Positions 47,101 to 59,476 of a stretch of 64,000 nucleotides of DNA are shown here, one piece after another. The notes under the pieces are model-generated. The model was not told where the DNA came from. It saw nothing but the letters and a program-made list of their open reading frames with translations, and searched no databases. Each line of letters starts with the position of its first letter. The first letter of the stretch is position 1. The position numbers and the translations under genes were made by a program. This stretch comes from Heliopora coerulea (taxonomy: Eukaryota > Cnidaria > Anthozoa > Scleralcyonacea > Helioporidae), in NCBI GenBank assembly GCA_030142905.1, contig JASJOG010000104.1, forward strand, positions 1,061,017-1,125,016. Reading direction: 5' to 3'.

Positions 47101-48440
47101 TAAATAACATACGTGTATACTTGGTACATATAGACGTAAATGTATGGACTCTAGAAATAATAAAAGAATATAGTCTGTATGTACAATAGCTTCGTGCTTG
47201 ATGGGTATGATGTTGTAGCGCTTCCAGTATTCTGTGCTGGGTTCTTTCTTTTATGCATCACAAGACTGCGTTTCTTACCTGAAGAATCAGTTGTTGATAT
47301 ATTGACAGTCATATAAAAGACATTAGTATGTAAACATTTGTAATAGCAAAAGCACGTGGGACGTCAGAATACACACATTGGTGCATAAACATACTAAAAA
47401 TAAGAAATATATGGTTAGTATAAAGACACGTCTATTAAGATATTAGTAAATAGATACTGGAAATAACATAAGTATGTAGACATTAGTGAGTCTATAAACA
47501 GTATTAGTATACTGGCATTATTACATCGACTGTAGAAACGAGTATATAGTTAGCAAAATATGATATAAGCAGTTGTATATGGAAAATAGTATGTAAAAAC
47601 TTGAAATAACATAAGCTAGTATGTAGTTGGTATATCATAGACAAAGTAAAGATTCTTTATTTATATTGGACTCCAGCCCATAGATACCAGCTCATAGACA
47701 CCAACACATATCCACTATACGTACACAAGACGTCATACAGTATAAGTATATAATTAGTATATAAATGCTGGGAAAACACAGGTTTATAGATAGTACAAAG
47801 ACGTCAGTATATCAACTTTAGAAACTATAAGTATTTGTAGTTGGTACCTAGGCACAGCCGCGCAGATACATATAGGCTTCAGTACACAGATGCTAAAAAA
47901 ACAAGAAGATAGTACGTAGACATGAGTTAGTAAATAGATACTAGAAAAACATAAGTATGTGGATCATTCATACTCACTAGACGAAACATAAGTGATCCGA
48001 ACAAGTTAAAAATCTCTGCCAGATGAGAGAATGATTGCGATGAAAAAAGTCGGTGCCATGAAGACTAAACGTTTGCGATTGTTTTGTAAAAGAACTATTT
48101 GTAAACTTCCGTGAGCAGATATTTTTACTCTTCGGTTTAAAATAGAAAATATTTAAAAGAGATGTTTATGAGAAACATATCATTGTAGTTCTCATAGTTC
48201 CATCGAATCTCACGACATTGTAATGGCACAGTTCTTTAGAGTTTTACAGTGCAATTTGAATTGATGTCCTAAATTGTGTGCCCCCATTGTGTGGGCTAAT
48301 GCAGTGAAATAAGTGGGAAAAGATGATACAAAGATCCAACGAGAACGTGAGCTACTGAACTTGAGAATGACACGAACTGTAACTGTTCTTGTGGGAGCCA
48401 AACTTTTTGAGTTCGCAAAACTCAAGAAGTCGCGATAATA
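44165..48440. other. Duplicated non-coding stretch, copy C
   Basis: Collinear with 5985-9921. The only ORFs (45322-45717 minus and 46346-46621 plus) lack motifs, and their counterparts in copy B are broken, so they are unlikely to be genes. Confidence 0.5.
44196..44700 (+). repeat. 49-bp minisatellite, about 11 copies
   Basis: Same unit as 6015-6195. Contains a higher-order pattern: 45-nt units (GAATTCTGAGATACTACGT type) recur every third unit or so. Confidence 0.85.
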
Positions 48441-48660
48441 TATTTTCACGTTCCAAATATATTTTACTTTCGTTTTTAATTTCATTTAAGACTACATTTC
48501 TATATTTGCATTTTGTTGGCTAGTATGTTAAAATTTATGAACTTAAAATGAGACGAAAGTGTGATTTTTATTGTATTTTGACTTGTGCATTTTACTAAGC
48601 TGAAGACATGCCAAAGGACGTTTGCTTGGTTGCATGTTGATATGTGGCTGCTGCAGAACC

Positions 48661-48825
48661 CCAAACCAAAAGTGGATTGACCGAACGCCAAATACAAGAG
48701 GTACTTCGCGTCTTTGAGAATGAAGTGCTGAGTTTTAACGCATACACACATAAGCACTTTATGGCGAAAGAGGGGAAGTACCTCTTGTGTTTGGCGTTCA
48801 GTCAATTCACTTTTTGTTTGCAAAT
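48661..48825. mobile_element. Foldback element with about 72-bp arms
   Basis: The arm with GAACGCCAAATACAAGAGGT (about 48683) recurs inverted near 48775-48800 with scattered mismatches. It explains the similar ORFs read on both strands here (both start ...KS.LTERQ.QEVL), which are not genes. Confidence 0.7.
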
Positions 48826-49949
48826 TCTGGATTTACTCAAAACTTATTACAAAACATGCGTGTTCAAAAAACTGTTATTGCATGGTGAACCTTTAAGTTG
48901 GACAATCTGTAAAAATCAAAACTAAATATTTTCTAATTTGTTTATGAGCAGTAAGCTCTATTTGGTTTTAGTAGGAAGCCTTTTCTGACTTCCTACTTTT
49001 GCTCTTATTTTTGGCATTTACTCTTTGGTTTGGCGTAGGAACTCCGGAATAAAAAGAATGTGGCCAGGTCACTTGACAAGTTATTTGTCATTCAACCTCA
49101 ATCGCGAAATGGAGGAATTTTGAACGGAAAAGTCGCATTTATACATATTTATGTGTGGTCAATTTCTTTTACTACCGGACGCAGTTGGTTTCATTATTAC
49201 GGATGAGCTATGTATTAGGATTATGTAGTAGGATTAGATAATAGGAAAAATTTCTTCTATAAGACAATGTTGTGACTTTCTTACATATTTCCAACCACCA
49301 TGAGACGCCATATTGGCCTCAAATTTGAATTTCAATGCGGCAAAAAAGGAGGAGCTTGTCCTTCTCTACTGGAATTACGTGCTATAAAGCTTGTTTCTCG
49401 TACTGAGAAAGAGTAAGAACGAGAATGGAACAAAGAGTCAACCAAGGTTGAATTGGTTGAGGGCAATACTCCCACGCTTTTCGTCGTTCACACGACAGAT
49501 TTGGCACACGCTTGTTCAGTGCTTCTAGCATTTTGGTTCTCTTTTAATTGAACCACTTCTCCCATAGAGATTCTACCTCTTTGTTTAATATATTGTGCTA
49601 AAGGTGGCATATATTAGGCCCATGGCATGAAGGAAAACCTTCCTTAAAAACAGATCGGTTGACAAACCAATCAAAAGAAAAATTACATCCTCTCACGTTT
49701 TGATCATTCTTTATATAAGATAAAGATAGGGTGAAGCTATCATGCGGTGGCGAATTCAAAAGAATAAATATATTTTAACAACAAATTTTTGCAGGGGAGA
49801 TCACTAAAACAGGTTTGAAAAGAACATTAGTCGAATAAGTTGTATTTATTGCGAAAAAACAACATCATTTATAGATGTTTTTCAAGGATATAATAGGTTT
49901 ACTGTGTCTATGCCGGAAAAAAAACCAAAAGCGCGTCACGACAAGACTT

Positions 49950-50515
49950 ACCATTGAGATGATAGATGAACGATCGTCAAGCTCTATCCTCAGAAAAACG
50001 ATTTCTGAGCCCCAGATGGAGATGAAACCTGCAACCTTCTGATGTCGAACTCGCACCTTAGCCCACCATCTGAGTCTTCGTAATTCAATGGTTATAGCGT
50101 TTCACCGGCCATCTCCAAGCTCTCACACTTTTAAAAACATAAAAATTTCATCATTATCATTAACATATATGGTGGTTTCCGCTTAGGTCGCATATATGTC
50201 GAACTTGCACCTTAGCTCACCATCTGAGTCTCGGTAGCTCTAAGAACTAATAGTTCACATAAAACTAGTGGTTCGTTTACCTATGGTTAGATTGTACATT
50301 TGATAACTATACCGTGAGATGTCTTTCCTGTTATCACAACGTAAACCAAGTAAATGCTTAAACATAAAAAGTCAACAAAAATATAAACAAAGAAGCTACT
50401 TGGTAGTTTTTGTCGGTCCCATCGTTTTTCTGAGGATAGAGCTTGACGATCGTTCATCTATCATCTCAAGATATCTCCAAGCTCTCACACTTCTAAAAAT
50501 ATAAAAATTTCAAGA
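49950..50515. repeat. tRNA-derived SINE-like fragments with inverted ends
   Basis: About 49957-50003 recurs inverted at 50419-50468. In between, CACCTTAGCYCACCATCTGA occurs twice, followed once by a tRNA 5' half (TTCAATGGTTATAGCG), and CTCCAAGCTCTCACACTT occurs twice. Same family as 33223-33523. Confidence 0.55.
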
Positions 50516-50879
50516 CTTAATATTCTATTCGTTTTTACATTGGTAAAACAACTAAAATTGACAAAAAGAGCTTGTTCGTTTATTTTTAAACCGGAATACA
50601 TTCCCTAACATTTGTTGAATATTTGGCATTAATACTCGATTACTTTATGTTTGATGAAGGACATTTTTGAGTATCAGAGTTATGCTTGTTAAGACCCAGT
50701 CGGAACTAGTTGGGAGAAATGCAACTCAGTGTTCTCCAACTACATGTGGATCTCGCAACTTAGCAAATCAAGAGTGTTCCACTAGATTCATGGAGTTGCT
50801 ATTTCGATTCTCAGCCGTGTATGTCCAAGATTTGTATTTTTCGCACAGTGACAGTGTACGTGTCTCTCACCTGAGCACT

Positions 50880-51010
50880 GTGACTAGGGTTCGATCCCGG
50901 CTCCGTGCAGTTATCTGATTAAAGTAACTTTGGCCACATGTGAGAAGAGTGTTGTACAGTTTGACTCTATCAAGTATCACAGGTTTTCTCCGGGTACTCC
51001 GGTTTCCTGC
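50880..51010 (+). repeat. SINE-like fragment with B box and CTCCGGGTACTCCGG motif
   Basis: GGGTTCGATCCC at about 50888 is a pol III B-box match. GGTTTTCTCCGGGTACTCCG (about 50981) is a motif I associate with dispersed invertebrate repeats. The ends are not clear. Confidence 0.4.
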
Positions 51011-54000
51011 TGTAGTAACACTGGACCTATGAGGGGTTGCCCTTACTGGACCTCAAAGGAGATCAGCTTAGGTAGTTGATAGGGTTATCCAGATATAAAC
51101 AAAGACACTGGTCCAGGTTGGATTTTAAAGTATGCAGTTCTGACACCTAAATTTCATCAAATATCAGGCATTTAGTCAGATTCTGCTTTGGATTGGTTTC
51201 ACAGGAACACGTCCCATCAAGTGAGGTTGTTCGTAAAATAAAGTTTGCGTGAGATATTATAAGAAGTGTAAGTTAGATGTAAGTGACTTCAGTTTGCTCC
51301 TGGAAAAGGCTTTCTTGGGGGAATTATGTCAATTTCAAGAGACTTCCACTTCCTAACTTAAGATCATTCATGGTATTTCTACACTTTTTATAGCTTTAAT
51401 TTTCCTAACTTTTAATCCGAATCCATCCTGTCAACTCTTCTCGTGGCAACAAACCGGAGAACCCGGGAAAAAACCACGATTTTCGGCGGGAGTTGAAAAA
51501 TTCTTCTCACATGGGAATGAAGATCCTTTATGAACGGCTTGAGAAGATTTCCAGCGCCTGGCCAGTGGTGGGAGGTGGTTGCCATGACGGCTGAGCCAGT
51601 GTGTAATAGGAGGCCAAAATGTTCAGTCAGCGAAACTCAACCAAGTCTCAGCGCTTTGTCTGAGATCAGTATTGCGTGTCGGAGGATATTCTAGGCCCTA
51701 CCGTGGCAATAACCAAGCTTTGTTCTGCTTCCCAGACAGTTTATTTCTAAAATTAAGGAATACTTACAGAATGCCGCTCACCATTCAATTGTTCCGTGCG
51801 AAGTTATGACCAGGTCAAGCCGGACCGACTAAATCTACATACCTTGAACGCGAACCAACGCATATCATTCATCAATTTGTCAAAGCGACGATATAAGGAA
51901 AAATCAATTCGTAAGGAGAGAAATTCAGCGTTGAAACTGTGCTAAAAAATGGACGTAAGTTGTGATGTAACCGGCGGTAAATGTGTTAGAACTGCTGCCG
52001 CAGGAATCGTCAAAGTTGGGCTACGGAGCGGTCTATACAAAAAATTTATTACCATGGACTTAGAGTTAGTAAGAATATCATTGATTGGATGTTGTGCGTG
52101 CTTAATTTCCCGATGGTAGCACGTGAATGTCAGGTGTCTAATCAGAACTCTTCTAGGGTTTCAATGACGATAATTTTGTGTAGATAAACAAAATGTGGCA
52201 GAATGAATTTCTCGAAATCAGTAGCAGCAAACTCGCTTCCAGTCAAGATTCCTACTCAATTATCAGAACTGTTCTTCTGCTTGTTATTTTTCTAAAAAAA
52301 GCCTATTGGTCCTTCAAAAGAAAAAATTAAGTGAGTGAAAAAAAAAAAAGGTCTTTATCAACCTCTTGTCTAAAAACCTTTTTAAGTTAGCATCGTGAGT
52401 CAACAAACACCACAAAAATAAAGAAATGACTCACGAACTACTGTTCATTTATTTTATTTTTTACCTTGGCGAGCTTTATTTGCTCGAAACGTTTTCGCCA
52501 TTTTGTTACGCTCGGTCGTTCAAAAGCTGGCTTGACCAGGTTTTGATCGAGCAAGTTTCATCTCGTGAAGCTGTGTAGAAAAACTTGACAAAGAAACAAG
52601 CATGGTCGATCGTTTTCTGTAATTTGCAATGGAATGCGTTTCGGGTTTGTCTGTCGAACGAGTTTAGGCCTTTTATGCCAATGTAAACATGCAGATAAAG
52701 CTTTCTTCATCGTTTTAAAAGGGTTGAAGTTTTTTGATTTAAATTAAAATGAAGTGGTAATGTACAGGCGACCTTGACAAGGAAAAAATTATGAGACGAA
52801 AAGGGTGGACAATGAACTTTTTCAAATTTTAGTAGCGGATATGTAGAGTGTTAACCAATCAGCTGTTGAAAGGGGTCAAAAAGATTGTAGATCAGTTTCG
52901 TTGCTGTTTCTTTTCTAAGCTCATCCTTGAGCAAGGAAGATACGTCTACCTATTGCAATACGATATTACAGTTCCCAATGATATTTATCGGTAAAAAGTA
53001 AAAAAAAAAAAACAAAAAACAAAAAAAACAACACAAAAACAAAAACAAGTGGCTTGTTCGTGGTGAACAGGTGCTTGTAATGTTATCAAAGAACTTGTCA
53101 ATGAAATCCTCGTGTACCCGGTACTTAATCGAATTGCAAGCACTAAACCAAGGTTTTATGACAGTCTTGTAGTTTATTAAGCTGCATAAAAATCGATTAC
53201 AGGTGCAGAACATCAACAAGGTTGCTTAGGTCATAGGAAGCTCCTAGTTGAGTAAACAATTATTTGCGTATAGCCTATGTTTTCAAGCACTTGAAATTTA
53301 AAGTGGTTGTTCTAATGACAGTACACCCTACGCATAGCGAATAACTTGTAACTAGGCAAGCCTTGTATAGATCCAAATTAAGAAAGAGGAACTATATCAA
53401 AAAAGCAAAAATCGTTGAAACGTTGGGTTGCCAGGAGCACAACGTGCGATACATCTTTAACAACTCATCCTCAGCTCATTGTCTTGTCATCGCTTCGTGT
53501 TATGTGTTGCAGAGTAAACGTTTGTGAATTTTGCCATTTCCATTCACTCTTAAGAAGCACTTTGAAAAAAAACATATGGAAGAAAATGTTATGCGAAATA
53601 GACGTCAAGGGAAAGTCTGAATTCGAGTTAAAAGAACATCAAGATTGAAAATATTTAATATAATTTAATTGGACTGATAATGACTTTGAAATAAACGCGT
53701 AATATTGCTAGCTCAAATCGTATTATTCTTGCTTGTATCTTGAGTTTTTGAGATGTTCCTCTTCGGATCATGATTCATTTAGTATTTCTTCAACTATTAT
53801 TGTAAATAAATTACACCAAAAACTTGCGTGGGATGTCAGTATGCGGGGGTTGAATATCTAACCAGTGTTTACTTGGCATGCGATGTTAAAACACTTAGAA
53901 TACGAACTTATTGTGTAACTAAGCTCTTACTATCAAGTATTTAATAGTAAAAATATCGCTACAGAAAAACTGTTGTCATAGACAGACTGGAAGACTGTTT

Positions 54001-54724
54001 GTGTTGCAAGTCTCCTTTGATGCAAACAATACGTTAGATAAGTTTTACGTCAAAAATAAAACCAAAGAACGTTTTGTGTTTCGTGTTTGATATTTGCTAT
54101 CTTTTAAGTTAACATTAGCTTTCTAACAAAGTCCCGTTCATGTGATGTGATGGTCTCAACAGTGTTTTTATTCAGGCACCATCTTTCACCGACAATGCTT
54201 CTTCTCTTTATTTTTACGTTTAACATACATTAATTGCCAATCTAGTCGAGTGTCCAAAATTACTGTTAACTTATATTTCACTCCTTCTAGTCCCGATTGG
54301 TCTTCAATTACACCTCAATTACCTCCTTCCTGATCGGATGGTATTTCTGTTGCCTTGCTCCGGATAACTCCAGACGACTTTACTCACCAAAGAGACACTA
54401 TGGACTGGAAGAGTTAAATTTACAAAATGATTAGCAAACTGACGTCTTAGAACTAGTAGTTTTGTTTACCTACTTTTGCTGCATACAAGCCATACAAGCA
54501 TAAACTTTTATTAAAAACCTGTTCAAGCCTACGCGACCAAAGTTCGGAAGTAGATCAAGAATCAGAAACAACTCGGTTGCCGTAATAACAATTATATATA
54601 TATATATAGAATTGTTATTATGGCAATCAAGTTGTTTATATATATATAATATAATATAAATCATCTAATATAAATTCTGTGTCCGTTCTTGCCTGTTTAG
54701 ATACCCATAGAATTTACATTAGAT

Positions 54725-54771
<47 letters not shown>

Positions 54772-54779
54772 CATCTAAT

Positions 54780-55300
54780 GATTTATATATATTGATTACT
54801 TATTAACCGAGCGTCAAGTCTGTACGGGAAAGTATTTGCCTGAGGTTTTTGTACAGACCGAGTGACGAAGGAGCGAGGTCTGTGCGGAAAAAACCAAGGG
54901 CAAATACTTTCCAGTACAGACCGAAAAGACGAGGTTAATAAGGAATTTATTATATGGCTTTTGGCTCCTTTTTTCATCGCTTTTAACGAAGCTTTGTGTT
55001 CGTGAGTTAGCAGCTTAGGTTTACTTGCTTGTTTTTACCTGTTACATCGTGGTTTTTGGCATCTATTCATCTAGTTTTCTGCTTAAAATTATCGTTGAGA
55101 ACGTTCAACTTCTTTTTCCGTAATTTGTTTTTATAAATCTTCTGTAAAAGGTACCTGAATCTGGTTTGTTTTTCTTCAAATCAAATCGGAAATTTTCCCG
55201 CCAAAAGTAGCCGGTCAGCACGAAAAACTTATTGCACGGCTAGGCAGCCAATCAGTGTGAGTCATTTTGCGTACAGACCGGATAGCGAGCTCAGCCATAT
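54780..55300 (-). repeat. Dispersed repeat of about 600 bp, inverted copy
   Basis: Inverted relative to 1560-2170 and 36625-37230: it carries the inverse of GCTGATTGGCTGCCTAGCCG near 55240 (with changes) and the GGGAAAGTATTTGCC stretch. AGCCATATAATA occurs near both ends, possibly terminal. Confidence 0.6.
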
Positions 55301-55332
55301 AATACATACATATACATACATACATATCTTTT

Positions 55333-55395
55333 AAGATAGGTTCGTCGCTACTCGGAGTTTTATGCACGAGGCAATCTTCAGGCAACTGAGGAAGT
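55333..55395 (-). ncRNA. Hammerhead-like relic with 5-bp helix I
   Basis: On minus: GTTGC then CTGAAGA, a weak UGC/GCA stem II, AAAACT, a short loop, AGTA, and GCGAC closing a 5-bp helix I with GTTGC. GAAA is replaced by AAAA, so probably inactive. This is a different sequence family from the other motifs. Confidence 0.4.
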
Positions 55396-55416
55396 TCTAC
55401 TTCAAGTCTTCTTTTT

Positions 55417-55438
55417 ATAATGTCGACGTCGACATTAT
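55417..55438. repeat. 22-bp perfect palindrome
   Basis: ATAATGTCGAC followed directly by its inverse, lying 22 bp from the hammerhead-like relic. Confidence 0.8.
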
Positions 55439-57043
55439 TGTATTGTTATTTAAACTATGTGATATGTATATATTAAACTACTTGTTAACTAATTATAAAT
55501 ATTTATAAAATCAACTACTTATAGCGAAAATATAACAGGTAATTGAATACACACATCCCATATCACAGAAAACCTCTTTGCAAAAACTTAGCGGAAACTA
55601 AACTCTTTACACCTAAAGAAGTTTAATGTGGTAACTTTTTTTGAGCAGTATATCCAACGCTCATAGATTTCATAGACAACTGAAGCAACGACGGTTGTTG
55701 GTTCATGGAAGGTGATTTCTTTTGCTGGAATTCTTCGTCATAAACTAACAAAATTTTTTAATTTCAAATCCCAAGGACTTCGTCGTAGTTCGAGAACGCA
55801 TTTGACATTCTACGCAGATGTTATGGAAAGCGTTTTCACGCACGAAAGACGATGTTTACTACCCGTAATGTCAACATCTGTCACTTAAATTTAATGATGA
55901 CTCGCCGATCACACGTGCTATGATCTCCCTTGGAATTTTTATTCTATTAATAGAATACTCTGCTCAAAATTCAAAAACATCCGTTACTGACATTTTTTCG
56001 TTATTCGTCAGTTACGTTGCCGAACGTGACTCGAAGCCGACTGTTGTTTAAGCTCTATAATGTTTTAGTTTTCCGTTAGGTATTCTGATAACTAAGCAAC
56101 ATTTCCCTACGCAGTTTTTTTTTTCTAATCGCAGAGAAAGTCGCTACACGCCTACGCAGGATCTTGAGCAGGCGTTGTCGCCTGCAAGTCTGTTGGATAC
56201 GTGCAGGAAAAATTGACGTGCGATAAATATGCCAACTAAGTATAAGCTACAACAGTAATTGTAGTGAATTATCAGTTAATGAATGTAAATGCCGAAGATT
56301 TCTTTTATCTTGCATTATTACGACTCACAACCTGTTGTTTTTTAGCGAGCAGCCTTGCACAGAAAGAGTTTTCCCATGCAGTTTTTTTTATGCAAAACTG
56401 TTTGCTTGGTAGTGCTAGTCAAATTTTTTGCACTAACAACGATTTTGACAGCTGAGATTTCAAGAGTAGATTTGAGCCACAAAGGCAGGCTATTTCGTGA
56501 AATAAGACAAGTTCCTGGAGAATGGCGTTTTGAATTGGTTCGGTTAAGGTGGACCAATTGAGGCTGAATGACCAGTGGGATGATTAATTCAATAATTGTA
56601 CAGTATTCAGTTTCCTGGTCAACGATTCTAGATTAAATTGAAGTTGATTAAAAATAACTTTTTCAAAGGAACGAACATCCTTCCATATTTAATATCTGAC
56701 TGATACTTTTAGAAAACGCGGAACTATATTCAAGTATTTTAAATTTATCTTAACTTGCTGTCATAAACAAGTTGGAACAAAGATATCAGGTAAAGTTTAC
56801 CAACAAAATATCTCCAAGGAAGAAGAGCTCTTACTAACATTGCCTCCGTGAGGACACTATGTCTGTTCTTTCTTTGTCTTCGTGCAACTTCAACGCGCTT
56901 TTAACGTGCAAGAATTCTTTTAAATAAATCAACCATCTGGACAACAAGTTCAAAAGTGATACTGACTCACTCCAGATAAAGAACGTGCGAAGAAATCCAT
57001 GGCAACACCTATTTGGCTATTCGCAATGTGACTTGAAAAATTG

Positions 57044-57051
57044 TATAAAAG
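57044..57051 (+). promoter_or_regulatory. TATA box of gene 3
   Basis: TATAAAAG lies 73 nt upstream of the start codon at 57117, followed by a GC-containing stretch and a likely start site near 57075. Confidence 0.65.
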
Positions 57052-57116
57052 GGGCCAGGTTCCTCACTTCATCACTTGGTTATCCAACGAGGACTTTGAA
57101 AACATCTCGGAGAGCA

Positions 57117-59308
57117 ATGAAGACCTTTGCTATTCTTTGCTTCTTGCTTCTGACTTCGGCATGCATCTTTGGTAAGTTTTACGAGTTAATTTCGTCTGAT
57201 CTGTTATAATCCAAGGAGACCGGACATCAGTTTTAAAATTCGTACAACTTACCTTCACCATGCGATATTAAAGTTTGCACACGTGCATGCTACATGTTGT
57301 AGAAAAAAAATCACAATTATAGATTGAAAATTCGAAATTATAATTACAAAATTACATACATTTTACGAGCTTTATTAATTAAATCTGTGCTTCGATTTCG
57401 TCTCTTACTGTCTTCTTTTTAATCTACAGCCGCCAGAGCAGAGGAACAAAACAAGCTAGTTGATGTTGCCGAGAACGACGAACAGCCGGAGGTTGCCGTG
57501 AATTCTGACGAAGAACAACCGGAAAACTCCGACGAGGAAAAGGTCATGAACGATGAAGAGGAAAACGACGAAGAGACGGAAGAGGACGAAGAGACAGAAA
57601 ACGACGGAGAAGAGATGGAAAACAATGAAGTAGTGGAAAACGATGAAGGTAAAAGAATTGTTTACCGCTATCCTGCAGTGTCTATGTTTATTCTTCGCAA
57701 TTATACCTTAATTTTTTATCAGAGATATAATTATTTGGTACTTTAATAAAGTAAAAAAGAAAACTGTAAATATCCAAGTCTTTTCTCGAAGGAATGCTTT
57801 AAAGGAATACTAGTAGGAATGTATAAAAAAAAATATATACATATATAACTGGAGTGTTCTCTTTCATTCAGACCAAGATCAGGCGCTCCAAGCTGACGAC
57901 CAAGAGAAACGAGGTTTGTTCTTTCTTTTAAATATTTTTTTGTCTTTCTTTCCGTCCGCCTGTCTTTCCTTTCGATTCTTAAAAAAACACCACCTTCAAT
58001 TTATATGTTTAAACTAGCAGTTATTGCCATGATAGTCGATCGAAGGAGGATATGTAAACTTGGCTAACTTCAAAAAGACATGAAAGAAAGATAATATGGT
58101 TGTGATTTATGTTGGAAAGCCCCCTTCATGTGCGAAAATCTTTCGTTTGTGCAAGTAACATTCTAACTGCATGGTTTGAGAACTGAACCCGAACGTTTCC
58201 TTTGGCTGATTTCTTCATCGTTCCTAAGATATATACTTTTGTGCAATGATGATAGTCATGAGGAGTAGTTAACCCATTTTGATTGGGGAGAGTGTGTCCA
58301 GCTTAATTTGCCTGAATACTGCATCCTTTCAAAAATTACTCGCATTTAATCCGAGTGCATTCAGGCCATGAATGGTGTACCCTCTCTTCCTCAACATTAA
58401 GACGTAGATTAAATATAAACCAGTTACCAAAAGGAATTTTGACCAATCTTACCAAACCAAATTTTCCCCGAATTACTATCTATTTTTGTCCGAATTTTCT
58501 GTTCTTTGACAAACTTCGGGGGTGCCACCCGCCCACCAATAAACTGCGTCTCTGGTGACACTGCACAAAAGTGGACTGATAGATTGAACAAAGTGTTTGC
58601 AGACCATGCTTCAATGGATTATATTACCGTCTACTTGCGTTGAATCACGTAAACTAAAAGTGACATGAATTAGATTGGTAACTTTGTAAAATTTGTTTGT
58701 TTTATAGGCTACAAATATTGCAAACCTTTTTGTTACAAAGTCTGCAAGCCAAAGTACTGTAAGCGTCTCGTATGCAAGAGGTTTAAATGCGGATTTAAGC
58801 TCAAATGTCGTTTTATCATTAAATTCATCCTGAAGAAAAAGATCATAAAGATCAGAGTTTATTACTATCCCTACTACATCAAAAAAGTCAAGTATTTCAA
58901 AGTTCCAATTAAAAAGAAGATTTGTGTTAAAGTGCCCAAATACTGTAAGAAATGTTACTACGTTACCTACCTTTGTGGAAAGACCTGCAAGAAGTTCTGC
59001 AAGAAAAAGGTAAGACTTTAACGTTTATTTGGAAAAAGAAAATTGAAAGTGAAGTGAGAATCAATAAAGGTTCTTGAATGAAGGAAAAAGGCAAAATCAT
59101 AACATTTTAAAAGACTGTTCTGCAGTCGAGTTGACCCGGCTAAGTCAATCGCTACCAGCTTTGTGAGCTCGCCTCGCACGGTAGTAACCAGGTTAATAGC
59201 CAACTAGGATTGATATGAAAAAGCCCTAAAGAGTTTGGAACCGTTCTTATTGACAAATAAAAAGTAAATCTAACAGGATAAATTATCTCTCTACAGTGCT
59301 ATTATTGA
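57117..59308 (+). CDS. Gene 3: secreted pre-pro-protein, acidic pro-region and 14-cysteine basic mature domain (5 exons)
   Basis: Exons are 57117-57171, 57430-57648, 57872-57913, 58708-59009 and 59297-59308, totalling 630 nt and 209 aa, with intron phases 1,1,1,0. The signal peptide starts MKTFAILCFLLLTSACIFG. Residues about 19-105 are Asp/Glu-rich and end DDQEKR, again a dibasic site at an exon edge. The mature part (about 106-209) is rich in Lys, Tyr and Cys, with 14 cysteines. The N-terminal module has spacings 3,3,4,4,4,5. The C-terminal module is C-x6-C-x2-C-x6-C-x3-C-x3-C-x3-C, matching gene 1 except for the last gap. A hydrophobic/basic stretch (FIIKFILKKKIIKIRV) separates the modules. 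The last exon codes only Cys-Tyr-Tyr-stop. A TATA box (57044) and two AATAAA signals frame the gene. The GTTTGT donor of exon 3 is weaker than the others. The family is unrecognised. Confidence 0.82.
58708..59009 (+). CDS. Gene 3 exon 4: basic Cys-rich mature domain
   Basis: A TTTTATAG acceptor precedes 58708 and a GTAAGA donor follows 59009. The exon is phase 1 in and phase 0 out, and codes for 13 cysteines and nearly all of the mature protein. Its cysteine spacing aligns with gene 1 exon 3, although the residues between differ greatly, so I infer an old duplication. Confidence 0.8.
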
Positions 59309-59453
59309 ACATGGATTAACGACCCCACTTCTGGATGGAACTCAAATGAAGATAAACTGTAGATTCATAGAACGAAAATCATAGTGAAATGTAGAAGATA
59401 CAGAATATGTATTTTAGCACACCTTGTCGCTCTCTCTTCTCAAGGATTTTAGA

Positions 59454-59476
59454 AATAAAAGAAATTTTGCAATAAA
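59454..59476 (+). terminator. Polyadenylation signals of gene 3
   Basis: Two AATAAA hexamers (59454-59459 and 59471-59476) lie about 150 nt after the TGA of gene 3. Confidence 0.55.

Larger units (their letters stand above)
36192..48440 (+). repeat. Segmental duplication copy C
   Basis: Collinear with 1140-9921, plus a 3189-bp hAT element (40001-43189), a small Penelope-like foldback (about 43440-43613) and longer minisatellites. It contains gene 2 exons 3-6. Its last shared bases are GATAATA at 48434-48440; beyond this the two copies differ completely. Confidence 0.85.
48441..56980. other. Gene-poor repeat stretch upstream of gene 3
   Basis: Holds a foldback (48661-48825), SINE/tRNA-like pieces (49950-51010), A-rich tracts (about 53000), AT microsatellites, an inverted dispersed repeat (54780-55300) and a hammerhead-like motif (55333-55395). 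No exon with family features was found. Confidence 0.45.

Noticed and set aside
48500..48925. Similar ORFs on opposite strands
   Set aside because: Produced by the two arms of a foldback element.
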